DNA from: JAYVYM01 sp046593925
GTDB lineage: Bacteria; Actinomycetota; Actinomycetes; Mycobacteriales; SCTD01
Length of the DNA stretch: 64,000 nt
NCBI GenBank assembly: GCA_046593925.1
Contig: JBKJQN010000082.1
Coordinates: 1-64,000, forward strand
Reading direction: 5' to 3'
In this document: piece after piece, positions 15,067 to 23,887 of the stretch
How positions within the stretch are numbered: the first letter of the stretch is position 1
Layout of the letters: the number at the start of each line of letters is the position of its first letter
Notes under the pieces: model-generated
The model's input: the letters and a program-made list of their open reading frames with translations, nothing else
Told to the model about the DNA's origin: nothing
The model's database searches: none
Made by a program: the position numbers and the translations under genes

Positions 15067-15909
15067 GTGCCCTCCCCCGACCTCTCGCACCCCGCGATCG
15101 ACGCTGTCCTGGCGACCGCGGCGAGCCTGCTCGGCATGGAGGTCGTTTTCATCGGCGGCTTGACCGACGAGACCTTCACGTTCGAGCGTGTCCACGCCAA
15201 TGCCGATTGGACCGGTGTCGACGAGGGCGGCGGCTCCTCGCGGGCAGACAGCCTCTGCGCCCGGATGCTCGACGGCGGCCCGGGCGCGACCTCTGACGCC
15301 GCAGCGGAGCCGGCCTTCGCCGACTCGCCGGTCCGCGCTGCCCTCGGCATCACCTCCTACGTCGGCGTTCCGGTGCGCGACGCGGCCGGGCACGTGGTGG
15401 CGACGCTGTGCGGCATCGACCGGGGCAGCGTCGACATCAACCAGCAGTCCATCCAGGTGCTCACCGAGCTGGCCGAGGTCGTCGCGGCCCACCTCGGGCC
15501 GCTCACCGAGCAGGGCGTGACGATCCGCCGGAGCGCAGAGGGCGGCTGGGAGGTCGGTGGTGAGCGGACCGGCGACCTGACCAGCGCGATGGTGCTGGCG
15601 GACCTGCTGGCGAGCGAGGTCGACCCTGGTGGCCGGCCGCGCCGGCCCGACCAGCCCCTGGACGAGGTCGGCCAGCTCCGGCTGTCAATCGTCCAGCTCG
15701 AGCACGCGCTCGCCGCCCGGGTGGTCGTGGAGCAGGCCATCGGCGTGCTCACCGAGCGCCAGCACCACTCGCCGCGCGAGGCGTTCGAGCGGCTGCGCAA
15801 GGTCGCCCGCTCGCGGGGCCGCAAGGTCCACGACCTGGCCCGGGAGGTCGTGATGTCCTCGACGGACCCGGCTGTTCCGCTGCCGCCCGAGCTTGCCGGC
15901 CGCCGCTGA
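15067..15909 (+). CDS. GAF and ANTAR domain RNA-binding regulator
   Basis: This 280-residue protein has an N-terminal GAF domain (about residues 8-150, with ITSYVGVPVRDAAGHVVATL) and a C-terminal ANTAR domain (about 200-262: LEHALAARVVVEQAIGVLTE, then SPREAFERLRKVAR). ANTAR domains bind paired hexaloop RNA hairpins and prevent termination, so this is likely a ligand- or redox-sensing antiterminator; no target hairpins were seen nearby. Start is GTG at 15067, 80 bases after mycoredoxin. Family members often answer to stress, but the signal here is unknown. Confidence 0.88.
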   Translation: MPSPDLSHPAIDAVLATAASLLGMEVVFIGGLTDETFTFERVHANADWTGVDEGGGSSRADSLCARMLDGGPGATSDAAAEPAFADSPVRAALGITSYVGVPVRDAAGHVVATLCGIDRGSVDINQQSIQVLTELAEVVAAHLGPLTEQGVTIRRSAEGGWEVGGERTGDLTSAMVLADLLASEVDPGGRPRRPDQPLDEVGQLRLSIVQLEHALAARVVVEQAIGVLTERQHHSPREAFERLRKVARSRGRKVHDLAREVVMSSTDPAVPLPPELAGRR

Positions 15910-15938
15910 GCTCGTTCTCGGCCCGGTCGCCGCAGGGG

Positions 15939-16502
15939 TTGGCCGGCGACCTGGTCGAGCTGGTCGAGCTTCTCCCCGACCCGGCCCGGGTGCTCATCGA
16001 CGGCCTGGGCGGGGGGTCGATCGCCGACGCCATGGTGGCCGGTCTGGTTGCTGCCGGCCGTACGCCGTGCAGGGTGCGCGGCGAGGACTACCTGCGACCG
16101 GCCGGCGAGCGCTTTGCCTACGGCCGTGAGGACCCGGACGCGTTCCGCGAGGGATGGCTCGACGTGGGGGCGCTGCGCCGCGAGGTTCTGCAAGCCGACG
16201 GGAGGTGGCTGCCGGCCTTGCGCGACGCCGGCAGCGACCGCTCCGCACGCCTGCAGCGGCTGTCGCTGCCCGCGCGGTCTGTTCTGCTCGTCGATGGCCT
16301 GTTCCTGCTCGGCCGGGACCTGCCGGCCGAGCTGAGCGTGCACGTCGCGCTGTCGCCGGCCGCGCTGGTGCGCCGGGGCGTGCCGTCGTGGCAGCTGCCG
16401 GCTTTCGCGACGTACGACACCCTGGTGGAGCCCGGCGCGCTGTGCGACGTACTGGTCCGCGCGGAGGACCCGCTCCGGCCGGCCGTTCAGATCCGGCGGT
16501 AG
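15939..16502 (+). CDS. Uridine kinase-like P-loop protein
   Basis: The 187-residue protein resembles actinobacterial uridine-kinase-like proteins: RVLIDGLGGGSIADAMVAGL at the N-terminus occupies the P-loop position, then RGEDYLRPAGERFAYGREDPDAF, and SVLLVDGLFLLGRDLP as the Walker B strand. The canonical GxxxxGK(S/T) loop is altered (GLGGGSIAD lacks the lysine), so phosphotransfer is doubtful. A TTG start at 15939 is used; the frame is open upstream into the previous stop, so the start is uncertain. It follows the GAF-ANTAR gene closely. Confidence 0.7.
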   Translation: MAGDLVELVELLPDPARVLIDGLGGGSIADAMVAGLVAAGRTPCRVRGEDYLRPAGERFAYGREDPDAFREGWLDVGALRREVLQADGRWLPALRDAGSDRSARLQRLSLPARSVLLVDGLFLLGRDLPAELSVHVALSPAALVRRGVPSWQLPAFATYDTLVEPGALCDVLVRAEDPLRPAVQIRR

Positions 16503-16552
16503 ACAAGCGAAGCGCCTACGCGGGAACGGCGACCGCGATCAGGAGGACTTCG

Positions 16553-16716
16553 GACCCCCAGCTGAGCGACGCCACCGACCCGATCGTGCAGGTGCACACC
16601 AGCACGATCTGCGTGCCGGCCCTGCACATCTTGTAGGGCGACGTCCCCACCGTGGCCGAGGGTTGCCATCCTGAACACCAGGCGCCGTCGTCGAGGTCGG
16701 CTCGGCGGTGTGGGCG
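16553..16716 (+). pseudogene. Relic of a zinc alcohol dehydrogenase N-terminus
   Basis: The frame from 16553 reads DPQLSDATDPIVQVHTSTIC, and then, after changes at the zinc-ligand region, LHIL, a stop at 16636, GDVPTVAEG, and after a frameshift VVEVGSAV. This order matches the N-terminus of zinc-dependent medium-chain dehydrogenases. The conserved CGTDLH is degraded to CVPALH. The rest of the gene is gone. Confidence 0.7.
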
Positions 16717-16942
16717 CCGGCGCCAGGGGGTGGCGTCCGCGGCGCTCGCCGGTGCCCTGGACCTGATCGGTGGCCTCGGCGCAGGGGTCGTCGAGGGCTA
16801 CCCCGAGGACGCCGGCTGCGTACCCTCCGGCTTTCTCTACGATGGCGCACTTTCAACGTACGAGAAACTGGGGTTCACGCGGGACCGCAAGATCGGCAAG
16901 CACCGCTGGGTGGTGGCCAGGACCGTCGAGCCTCGTTCGTAG
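16710..16942 (+). pseudogene. Truncated GNAT acetyltransferase C-terminus
   Basis: About 75 codons encode the C-terminal half of a GNAT enzyme: QGVASAALAGALDL where the acetyl-CoA loop should be, then VVEGYPEDAG, SGFLYDGALSTYEKLGF and KIGKHRWVV. The N-terminal substrate half is missing, and the frame fuses directly to alcohol-dehydrogenase debris. It lies just downstream of nudC, tail to tail. Confidence 0.7.
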
Positions 16943-16947
16943 CCGGG

Positions 16948-17838
16948 TCAGGGCCCCGCCGGACCCTCCGCCACCCAGTCGGTGATCAGCCGGTGGGCGA
17001 TGGACACCGGCGGGGGCAGCAGCACCGGACCGGGGCCACCCTCCCAGCCACCGGCATCTCGTAGCTGGTCCCGGGTGAACCAGCCGGCGTCCGCCAGCTC
17101 GCCGTCCTGCGGCACCGGCTCGGCGTCCGGGTCGCAGACCGCGCGGTAGCCCAGCATCAGGCTGGCCGGGAAAGGCCACGGCTGGCTGCCGCGGTAGACG
17201 ACCTGCCGTACGGCGATGCCGGCCTCCTCGGCGACCTCGCGGACGACAGCCTGCTCGGCACTTTCCCCCGGCTCGACGAAGCCCGCCAGCGTCGAGTAGC
17301 GCCGCGGCGGCCAGATGCTCGCGCGCCCCAGCACGGCCCGGTCGGCGCCGTCGGTGACCAGCACGATGACGGCGGGGTCGGTGCGCGGGAAGTGCGTACT
17401 GCCGTCGCCCTCGCAGACCCGTACGGCGCCGCCCCTCTTGCTCCACGTGGGCGCCCCGCAGCGCGGGCAGCGGGGGTGGGTGGCGTGCCAGTTGGCGAGC
17501 CCGACGGCATGGGTCAGCAGGCCGGCGTCGCGGTCGTCGAGCACCGCCCCGATCTCGCGCAGCCCCTGGGCTGTCGTACCGAGCCGGTGCGACAGCGGCC
17601 CGGTCACCGCGAAGTAGGCCTGACCGTCCTCGCTGCCCAGGTAGAGCCGGTCACTGCCGGCGGGCGCGTCAGCGGCTCCGACGAACACCAGCGAGGTGCC
17701 GTCGACGAGCGCCCGGCCGTCGTCGAGCAGCAGCACCCTGGCCTGCGCCCAGGCGCGCTCCAGCGCAGCGTCGTCCTCGCGGGTGGCCGCGTCGCGGTCG
17801 ACGGTCGAGCGCGACAGCGTCGGGCGGCTGTCGCTCAA
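16948..17838 (-). CDS. nudC: NADH pyrophosphatase / NAD-cap hydrolase NudC
   Basis: This 296-residue Nudix hydrolase splits NAD(H) to NMN(H) and AMP and can remove NAD caps from RNA. The zinc-binding CPRCGAPTW lies near residue 123. The Nudix box GFVEPGESAEQAVVREVAEE is near 188, followed by the family-specific SQPWPFPASLMLGY near 218. Only three cysteines of the usual four-Cys knuckle are seen, typical of actinobacterial forms. The TTG start overlaps the upstream M16 peptidase stop (TTGA). In mycobacteria nudC sits next to uvrD2 and mycoredoxin; here a few kilobases separate them. Confidence 0.93.
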   Translation of the reverse strand: MSDSRPTLSRSTVDRDAATREDDAALERAWAQARVLLLDDGRALVDGTSLVFVGAADAPAGSDRLYLGSEDGQAYFAVTGPLSHRLGTTAQGLREIGAVLDDRDAGLLTHAVGLANWHATHPRCPRCGAPTWSKRGGAVRVCEGDGSTHFPRTDPAVIVLVTDGADRAVLGRASIWPPRRYSTLAGFVEPGESAEQAVVREVAEEAGIAVRQVVYRGSQPWPFPASLMLGYRAVCDPDAEPVPQDGELADAGWFTRDQLRDAGGWEGGPGPVLLPPPVSIAHRLITDWVAEGPAGP

Positions 17839-19166
17839 GAGGTGACGCAGGGCAGTACCCGCGCCGTCGGCCCCGCCACCTGTGCCCTGTCACCGACCAG
17901 CACCGTGGTGAGCCGGGTCGGTGCCAGGTACCTGGCGGCCACCTCGAGCACGTCTTCGATGGTGACCGAGGCCAGTGCCTTCGGTGCGTCCCGGAGCCAG
18001 TGGATGCCCAGGCCGGCGGCCGTCAACGTCGACAACGTGCTCGCCAGGCCGGCCTGGGTCGCGGTCGACAGCGCCAGCGACCCCACCGCGTACCGACGGG
18101 CCTGGTCCAGCTCGCCCTGCGCCACCGGAACGGTAGAAATGCGGCCCAGCTCGTACCAGGTCTCCACGAGCGCAGGCGCCGTGGCGGCGGTGGACACGTC
18201 GGTCGCGAGCGTCACGCGGGAACCGGCCGGCGGGTGGTCGACGCCGGCGTGCGGGCTGTAGGTATATCCCTTGTCCTCACGGATGTTGGCGACCCAGCGG
18301 GAGGAGAAATAGCCGCCGAACACCAGGTTGGCCAGCGTGAACGCGGCATGGTCGGGGTGCGTGCGGCTGGGCGCGCTGCCCGACATCCGGATGGTCGTCT
18401 GCACGGCCCCGGGCCGGTCGATCAGGAGCGCCGGCCCACCCGGTGGCTCGGGCAGCGGGGGCGCCACGGCGGCGGCCCCCTTGGCCGTCCAGGCAGCCAA
18501 CGAGTGCTCGACGAGGTCCAGGGTGCGCGCCGGCGACAGGTCCCCGACGAGCACCAGCACGCTGCCCTCGGGGGCGACCCGCTTGGCGTGCAGGCCACGC
18601 AGTGCCGAGGCCTTGACAGCCTGGACCGCCTTGCCGGACGGCAACTCGCGGCCGTACGGGTGGCTGCCGTACATCCTGCTCAGCAGCGCCTCGCGGGCGA
18701 CGACCCCAGCCTGGCTGCGGTAGATCACCAGCTCCTGCACGAGCCGCTCGCGCTCACCCTGCACCTCGTCCTTGGGGTAGGAGGCACTGCTCAGCACCTC
18801 GCCGATCAGCCCGAGCAGCGCCGGCAGCCCGCCCGCCAGCACCGAACCGCCCAGCCCCAGCCGGTCGCTGTCGATGCTGGCGGACAGCGAGCCGCCCAGG
18901 GCCTGCAGGTCAGCGGCGAGCTGGCCGGCGGTGCGCCGGTCGGTGCCGGACAGCAGGGTGTCGCCGAGCAGCTGGGCCTTTGCGACGTGGTCGACGCCCT
19001 TGCCGGAGAACGGCACCCGCAGGCGCAGCTCGACCAGTGGCACCCCGGTGCGGCGGACCGCGAGCACCCGCAACCCACTGTCCAGGGTGCGTTCGGCGAC
19101 GATCGGCAGCCGCGCCTTGCGGGCGGCTCCGAGCGCCGGGACGGGGCGCGCCAGGGGGGTGCTCAC
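17835..19166 (-). CDS. M16 peptidase family protein, non-catalytic type
   Basis: This 443-residue protein has two M16-like repeats but lacks the HxxEH zinc motif; the corresponding region reads SGKGVDHVAKAQLLGDTLL. It keeps the C-domain substrate-binding REDKGYTYSPHAG near residue 303. Such proteins pair with a catalytic M16 partner to form an active heterodimer, and the partner lies immediately upstream with a 4-base overlap. It is cytosolic as far as the sequence shows; there is no signal peptide. The complex probably degrades peptides. Confidence 0.9.
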   Translation of the reverse strand: MSTPLARPVPALGAARKARLPIVAERTLDSGLRVLAVRRTGVPLVELRLRVPFSGKGVDHVAKAQLLGDTLLSGTDRRTAGQLAADLQALGGSLSASIDSDRLGLGGSVLAGGLPALLGLIGEVLSSASYPKDEVQGERERLVQELVIYRSQAGVVAREALLSRMYGSHPYGRELPSGKAVQAVKASALRGLHAKRVAPEGSVLVLVGDLSPARTLDLVEHSLAAWTAKGAAAVAPPLPEPPGGPALLIDRPGAVQTTIRMSGSAPSRTHPDHAAFTLANLVFGGYFSSRWVANIREDKGYTYSPHAGVDHPPAGSRVTLATDVSTAATAPALVETWYELGRISTVPVAQGELDQARRYAVGSLALSTATQAGLASTLSTLTAAGLGIHWLRDAPKALASVTIEDVLEVAARYLAPTRLTTVLVGDRAQVAGPTARVLPCVTS

Positions 19167-20470
19167 GCGGCGTCTCCGGGCTGGATCTCCAGGACGGCGC
19201 GGTCGCCGACCAACGTCGCCGCGGCTGCTTGGACCGCCTGGGCCGACACGGTCGCAAGCAGGCCGGGCAGCTCGTTGACCAGCTCGGCGCGGCTGCGCTG
19301 CTGTTCGAACACGGTCATCACCTGCGCCCGGCCCATGACCGAGTCCACCTCGCGCAGGTAGCGGGCCTGCATCCGGGCGACGGTGCGCTCCAGCTCGCCG
19401 GGCTGCAGGCCACCGGTCGCGAGCCGGTCGAGCTCCTCGTCGACGCTCGCGATCAGCGTGTCGGCGGCGACCTCAGGCGGGTGGTGCAGCTCGAGCAGGA
19501 ACGGCGTCGGGTCACGGGCATCGAGCGGGTCGCCCATCACGCCGAGATAGCCGCCGACGCTCGTCGCGGTGCGGTCCTTCATCAGCAGCCGGTCCTGCAG
19601 GCGGCTCGCGTCGCCGTCGGTGAGCACCTCGGCCAGCACGACGTACGGCAGATAGCCGGCCAGGTCGGCCGGGTCCGGGACCCGCCAGGCCATCGAGACG
19701 GCGGGGGCCGGCGCCAGCCGGTCGACATGGACCACCCGGTGCTCGCCGGCCGGTCCGGGCTCGGCGAAGCTAGGCCGCGCGGGCACCGACCTGGCCTCGA
19801 TGTCACCGAAGTGCCGCTCGGCGAGTCGCAGGACGTCTGCGACGTCGACGTCGCCGGCAACGGTCAACACCGCGTTGCCAGGCGCGTAGTAGCGGTCGAA
19901 GAAAGCCTGCGCGTCGGCGAGCGTCGCGTCCTCGAGGTCGACGAAGTCGCCGTAGCCGTTGTGCGCGTTGGCGAACGTCGCGTACAGCACCGGCGGCAGC
20001 AGGATCCAGGGGAAGCCGCCGTACGGCCGGTTGAGCACGTTGACCCGGATCTCGTTCTGGACGACGGCGACCTGGTTGTCCAGGTTGTCCTGGGTGAGGG
20101 CGACGCTGCGCATGCGGTCGGCTTCCAGGAACATCGCCAGCTCGGTGGCGCTACTCGGCAACAGCTCGAAGTAGTTGGTGTAGTCCAGGTGCGTCGAGCC
20201 GTTCAGCGTGCCGCCGCTGCCCTGCACGTACGTGAAGTGCTCGGTCTTGCCCAGGCTCGCCGAACCCTGGAACATCAGGTGCTCAAACAGGTGCGCAAAA
20301 CCTGTGCGGCCTTCGGGCTCGCTGCGGATACCGACGTCGTAGTAGACAGCGACGGCCACGACCGGGCTGCTGCGGTCCGGCGACACCACCACCCGCAGAC
20401 CGTTGCCGAGCGTCGCGCGCTCCACGTCGTAGGACAGGACGGGGGCGCTGGTGCGGGGGCGGGGCGGCAC
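19163..20470 (-). CDS. M16 zinc peptidase, catalytic subunit
   Basis: This 435-residue M16 peptidase has the inverted zinc motif HLFEH at residues 60-64 (AHLFEHLMFQGS) and the distal glutamate in QNEIRVNV near residue 138. The C-terminal half is a second, non-catalytic repeat with the typical RLQDRLLMKDR. The following gene is a non-catalytic M16 homologue overlapping by 4 bases, so the two likely form the heterodimer known for bacterial M16B enzymes. No signal peptide is visible. Confidence 0.93.
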   Translation of the reverse strand: MPPRPRTSAPVLSYDVERATLGNGLRVVVSPDRSSPVVAVAVYYDVGIRSEPEGRTGFAHLFEHLMFQGSASLGKTEHFTYVQGSGGTLNGSTHLDYTNYFELLPSSATELAMFLEADRMRSVALTQDNLDNQVAVVQNEIRVNVLNRPYGGFPWILLPPVLYATFANAHNGYGDFVDLEDATLADAQAFFDRYYAPGNAVLTVAGDVDVADVLRLAERHFGDIEARSVPARPSFAEPGPAGEHRVVHVDRLAPAPAVSMAWRVPDPADLAGYLPYVVLAEVLTDGDASRLQDRLLMKDRTATSVGGYLGVMGDPLDARDPTPFLLELHHPPEVAADTLIASVDEELDRLATGGLQPGELERTVARMQARYLREVDSVMGRAQVMTVFEQQRSRAELVNELPGLLATVSAQAVQAAAATLVGDRAVLEIQPGDAA

Positions 20471-20685
20471 GTGGCGACGCTAGTACGACCCATCGACAGC
20501 CGCGGCCTGAGCTGCGCGTACGCCGGCGGCCGGATGCCGCACCGAGCCGAGGTGTCCGGGGCGTCAGATGCCAGCCCCGACCACCTCGAGGGTGCGCTCG
20601 ATCACGGCTTCCCGGTCGGCCGCCGCCGCGGTGGCCCTGGTCGTGGTCGCGCAGGCACGCGAGCTCGAACCGGCCGGGCTGCTCG

Positions 20686-21543
20686 TCACAGCCAACCGTC
20701 CCGGGCGTCATGGAGGTACTGCGCCAGCGGAGTGGCCGGGCGACCCAGGACGCCGGCCACCTCCGGGGTCACGCGCCGCGCGAGGCCTAGCCGCGTCGTC
20801 AGGTCGATGACCAGCTGCACGTTCGCGTACGCCGGCTCCGCGCCGGACGCGAGCAGCTCGCGACGGTGCTCCCACAGGCCTTGGCTGACGTAGGCGACCG
20901 GGCGACCGAGCTCGGCCGCGAGCAGGGCCGCCGCCTGGTCGAAGGTGAGTGCGGCCGGGCCGGTCAGGGTCAGAGCTGCCGGCTGGGGCGACGTCTGGGT
21001 CAGCAGCACGGCGGCGACCGCCGAGACGTCGCGCGCGTCCACGAACGACACCTTCCCGTTGCCGGCGCCAAGCCGGAGCTCCGAATGCTCCCGCAGCTCC
21101 TTACCGAACGCCGTCAGCAGGTTCTGCGCGAAGTAGGCCGGCCGCAGGGCGGTCGACGGCAGACCGGCCTGGCGCACCATTCGCTCCAGCCGCCAGTGCG
21201 GCAGTGCGGGGTTGACGCCCATCACGGACAGCACGACGACCTGCCGGACGCCGGCTGCCCTGGCCGCGTCGACAAGCGGTCCGAGTGCGGCACGGACGTC
21301 GCTGATCGCCGGCGGTCGCATCAGGAACAGCCGGTCCACGCCCGCCAGCGCCGGCGCGGCCGTGCGGGCGTCGCCGAAGTCGAGGCGGACGACCTCGGCC
21401 CCGGTCGTGAGGCCGGCGCTGTCGGGGTCTCGTACGCCCGCCCGCACGTGCTCCCCAGCCGCCAGCAGTGCGGTGACCAGCGGCCGTCCGACAGTGCCGG
21501 TGGCGCCGGTCACCAGGACCGCGTCGCCCGACCGCTGCGTCAT
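20686..21543 (-). CDS. NmrA-like NAD(P)-binding protein
   Basis: This 285-residue Rossmann protein has the loop VLVTGATGTVGRP at residues 9-21 and the NmrA/SDR-extended layout (VDRLFLMRPPAIS, then VRQVVVLSVMGV). It lacks the YxxxK catalytic pair of true reductases, so it may act as a redox sensor or as a quinone reductase of the QOR2 type. The ATG at 21543 is preferred over an upstream start. It is 151 bases downstream of an Rrf2 regulator on the same strand, and GACAAG/CTTGTC repeats in that gap may be operator sites. Confidence 0.82.
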   Translation of the reverse strand: MTQRSGDAVLVTGATGTVGRPLVTALLAAGEHVRAGVRDPDSAGLTTGAEVVRLDFGDARTAAPALAGVDRLFLMRPPAISDVRAALGPLVDAARAAGVRQVVVLSVMGVNPALPHWRLERMVRQAGLPSTALRPAYFAQNLLTAFGKELREHSELRLGAGNGKVSFVDARDVSAVAAVLLTQTSPQPAALTLTGPAALTFDQAAALLAAELGRPVAYVSQGLWEHRRELLASGAEPAYANVQLVIDLTTRLGLARRVTPEVAGVLGRPATPLAQYLHDARDGWL

Positions 21544-21694
21544 GGCGCCCTTTCCCCCGTCGGACAAGAGTGGACCGGACGCCGCCCGGGGCGCCAGGGC
21601 ACGTGGTCCTGCCTGCCCTCCGTCGACGGGCGTACTTGTCGCTTCGTGCACACTCCGGGACGCACCTTCCGACAAGCAGGCGCACCCCGAACCG

Positions 21695-22150
21695 CTAGCG
21701 CGTCAGCCAGACGTCGGGGTCGGCCGCCATCTCACGGACGTTGTCCGGTAGCCGGCCGTTGGCGATGTCGTCGACGGTGACGTGCTCGAGCACACCGCGG
21801 ATGCTGGCCCGGACGGCCATCCAGACGACCTGCAGGTCCTGCGCCACGCCCTGGTACGTCACGGCCTCGGGCGGACCGCCGCGGACCTCGGCGAGCGGCC
21901 CGTCGACGGCCCGGATGATGTCCGCGACGGTGATCTCGGAGGCGGGCCGGGCCAACCAGTAGCCGCCCTCCGCGCCGCGGCGGCTGACGACCAGACCGGC
22001 CTGCCGCAGCGAGCTGAGGATCGCCTCGAGGAACTTGGCCGGGATGTGCTGGTCGTCGGCGACCGACTCGCCCTTGGTGGGCCCAGCGCCCGCCGCGGCC
22101 AGGACCACGCAGGCCCGTACCGCGTAGTCCGACCTCGCCGAGATGTGCAT
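21695..22150 (-). CDS. Rrf2 family transcriptional regulator
   Basis: This 151-residue winged-helix regulator starts MHISARSDYAVRACVVLA and has the Rrf2 core IPAKFLEAILSSLRQAGLV followed by the wing RGAEGGYWLARPASEITVAD. The three cysteines that bind a cluster in IscR or NsrR are absent; the only cysteine is Cys14, so it is not a canonical iron-sulfur Rrf2 protein. It probably controls the NmrA-like gene downstream: redox regulator plus NAD(P)-binding protein is a common pairing. Confidence 0.88.
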   Translation of the reverse strand: MHISARSDYAVRACVVLAAAGAGPTKGESVADDQHIPAKFLEAILSSLRQAGLVVSRRGAEGGYWLARPASEITVADIIRAVDGPLAEVRGGPPEAVTYQGVAQDLQVVWMAVRASIRGVLEHVTVDDIANGRLPDNVREMAADPDVWLTR

Positions 22151-22180
22151 GCAACAGAGCGTGCCAGGCGTCGCTACCGG

Positions 22181-23833
22181 TCAGCCGCCGGGGAGGGCCC
22201 GCGCCAGCACCCCGTCGACGTCGACCGCTCGCGGCAGCGTGCCGTACGCCTGCCCCGAGTCGCCGGCCAGCCGGCTCGCGCAGAAGGCGTCCGCGACGGC
22301 GGCCGGCGCGTGTCGTACGAGCAGCGAGCCCTGCAGCACCAGGGCCATCCGCTCGACCAGCCGTCGGGCCCGCAGCTCCGGGTCCGCATGATCGGCCAGC
22401 TCCGCCTGCAGCGAGCACGCCGCCGTGTCCAGCCGTGAATCGACACCCGCCGCGAGCCCCACCTCGGCGGTGAACGCCTCGAGCGCCCCGGGCTCGCGGC
22501 CGAGCGCCCGCAGCACATCGAGCGCCTGGACGTTGCCCGAGCCCTCCCAGATGCCGTTGAGCGGCGCCTCACGGTAGAGCCGCGGCAGCCCGGACTCCTC
22601 GACGTAACCGTTGCCACCCAGGCACTCCAGGGCCTCGGCGACGAAGCCGGGCTGGCGCTTGCACACCCAGTACTTGCCGACCGCGGTCGCGATCCGTGCG
22701 AACGCGTGCTCCTGCCTGTCGCCCCGGGCGGCCCGGTCGACGGCGCCGGCCAGCCGCAGCATCAGCGTCGTCGCGGCCTCGGACTCGACAGCAAGATCAG
22801 CCAGGACGTTGCGCATCAGCGGCTGGTCGACCAGCAGCCCGCCGAACACCGACCGGTACCGGGCGTGATGCGCGGCCTGCAGGAACGCCTGACGCATCCC
22901 GGCGCTGCTGCCGATCACGCAGTCCAGCCGGGTCATCGCGACCATCTCGATGATGGTCCGGACGCCGCGGCCCTCCTCCCCCACCAGCCACGCGACGGTG
23001 CCGTCGAACTCCAGCTCGGCCGAGGCATTGCTGCGGTTGCCGAGCTTGTCCTTCAGCCGCTGGATGCGGAAGGCGTTACGGGCGCCGTCGGGCAGCACCC
23101 GCGGCAGCAGGAAACACGACAGGCCGCCGGGCGCCTGCGCGAGGACGAGGAACAGGTCGCACATCGGCGCGCTGGTGAACCACTTGTGGCCGCGCAGGAG
23201 CCAGCTGCCGTCGCCGGCGGGGGTGGCCGTCGTGGAGTTGGCGCGTACGTCGGAGCCGCCCTGCTTCTCCGTCATTCCCATGCCCGCAAGCAGCCCGCGC
23301 TTGGTTGATGGCGTCCGCAGCCCCGGGTCGTACACCCGGCTGGTGAGCAGCGGCTCGTGCGCCGCCGCCAGGTCGGGCTGGCGGCGCAGCGCCGGCACCA
23401 CGGCGTACGTCATCGAGATCGGGCAGCCGTGGCCGGCCTCGACCTGCCCCCAGGTGTAGGAGGTCGCCGCACGCGCCACGTGCGCCCCCGGGCGCGGATC
23501 GGCCCACGGCGCGCCGGCGAGGCCCTCCGCGACGGCGGTCGCCATCAGCCGGTGCCACGACGGGTGGAACTCCACCTCGTCGATGCGGTGGCCGTACCGG
23601 TCGTGCGTACGCAGCACCGGCTCGACCCGGTTGGCCTGCTCGCCCCAGCGCTGCGCTTCCTCGGTCCCGGCCAGCCGCCCGACCCGGTGCAGGTCGACCG
23701 CGTGCCAACCGGCGCCCTCGCGGACCAGGCCCGCCAGCAGCGCTGGGTCCTCGGCGACGTCATGTCCCACCAACGGTGGCACCTGGTTGGTGACCTCGTG
23801 CGTCGCGGACCCGGGCGGCAGCAGCGTGGTCAT
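22181..23833 (-). CDS. AidB-like acyl-CoA dehydrogenase family flavoprotein
   Basis: This 550-residue flavoprotein has the AidB subfamily layout, longer than ordinary acyl-CoA dehydrogenases. Recognisable parts are GMGMTEKQGGSDVRANSTT near residue 185, LLRGHKWFTSAPMCDLFLVL, then KDKLGNRSNASAELEFDG, and the C-terminal YREAPLNGIWEGSGNVQALD. AidB binds DNA and protects against alkylation damage in E. coli; enzyme activity here is unknown. The extra C-terminal region from about residue 440 is the AidB-type DNA-binding domain by family knowledge. It precedes the Rrf2 gene by 30 bases. Confidence 0.88.
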   Translation of the reverse strand: MTTLLPPGSATHEVTNQVPPLVGHDVAEDPALLAGLVREGAGWHAVDLHRVGRLAGTEEAQRWGEQANRVEPVLRTHDRYGHRIDEVEFHPSWHRLMATAVAEGLAGAPWADPRPGAHVARAATSYTWGQVEAGHGCPISMTYAVVPALRRQPDLAAAHEPLLTSRVYDPGLRTPSTKRGLLAGMGMTEKQGGSDVRANSTTATPAGDGSWLLRGHKWFTSAPMCDLFLVLAQAPGGLSCFLLPRVLPDGARNAFRIQRLKDKLGNRSNASAELEFDGTVAWLVGEEGRGVRTIIEMVAMTRLDCVIGSSAGMRQAFLQAAHHARYRSVFGGLLVDQPLMRNVLADLAVESEAATTLMLRLAGAVDRAARGDRQEHAFARIATAVGKYWVCKRQPGFVAEALECLGGNGYVEESGLPRLYREAPLNGIWEGSGNVQALDVLRALGREPGALEAFTAEVGLAAGVDSRLDTAACSLQAELADHADPELRARRLVERMALVLQGSLLVRHAPAAVADAFCASRLAGDSGQAYGTLPRAVDVDGVLARALPGG

Positions 23834-23887
23834 GGTCCCGAGTGTGCGCCAGCCCGGCCGCCGCCCCTGGACGACCGGGCCCGCGCG

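Noticed and set aside
20471..20685. Gene or relic between the M16 peptidase and the NmrA-like gene
   Set aside because: Short frames on both strands have no family likeness; nothing can be supported.
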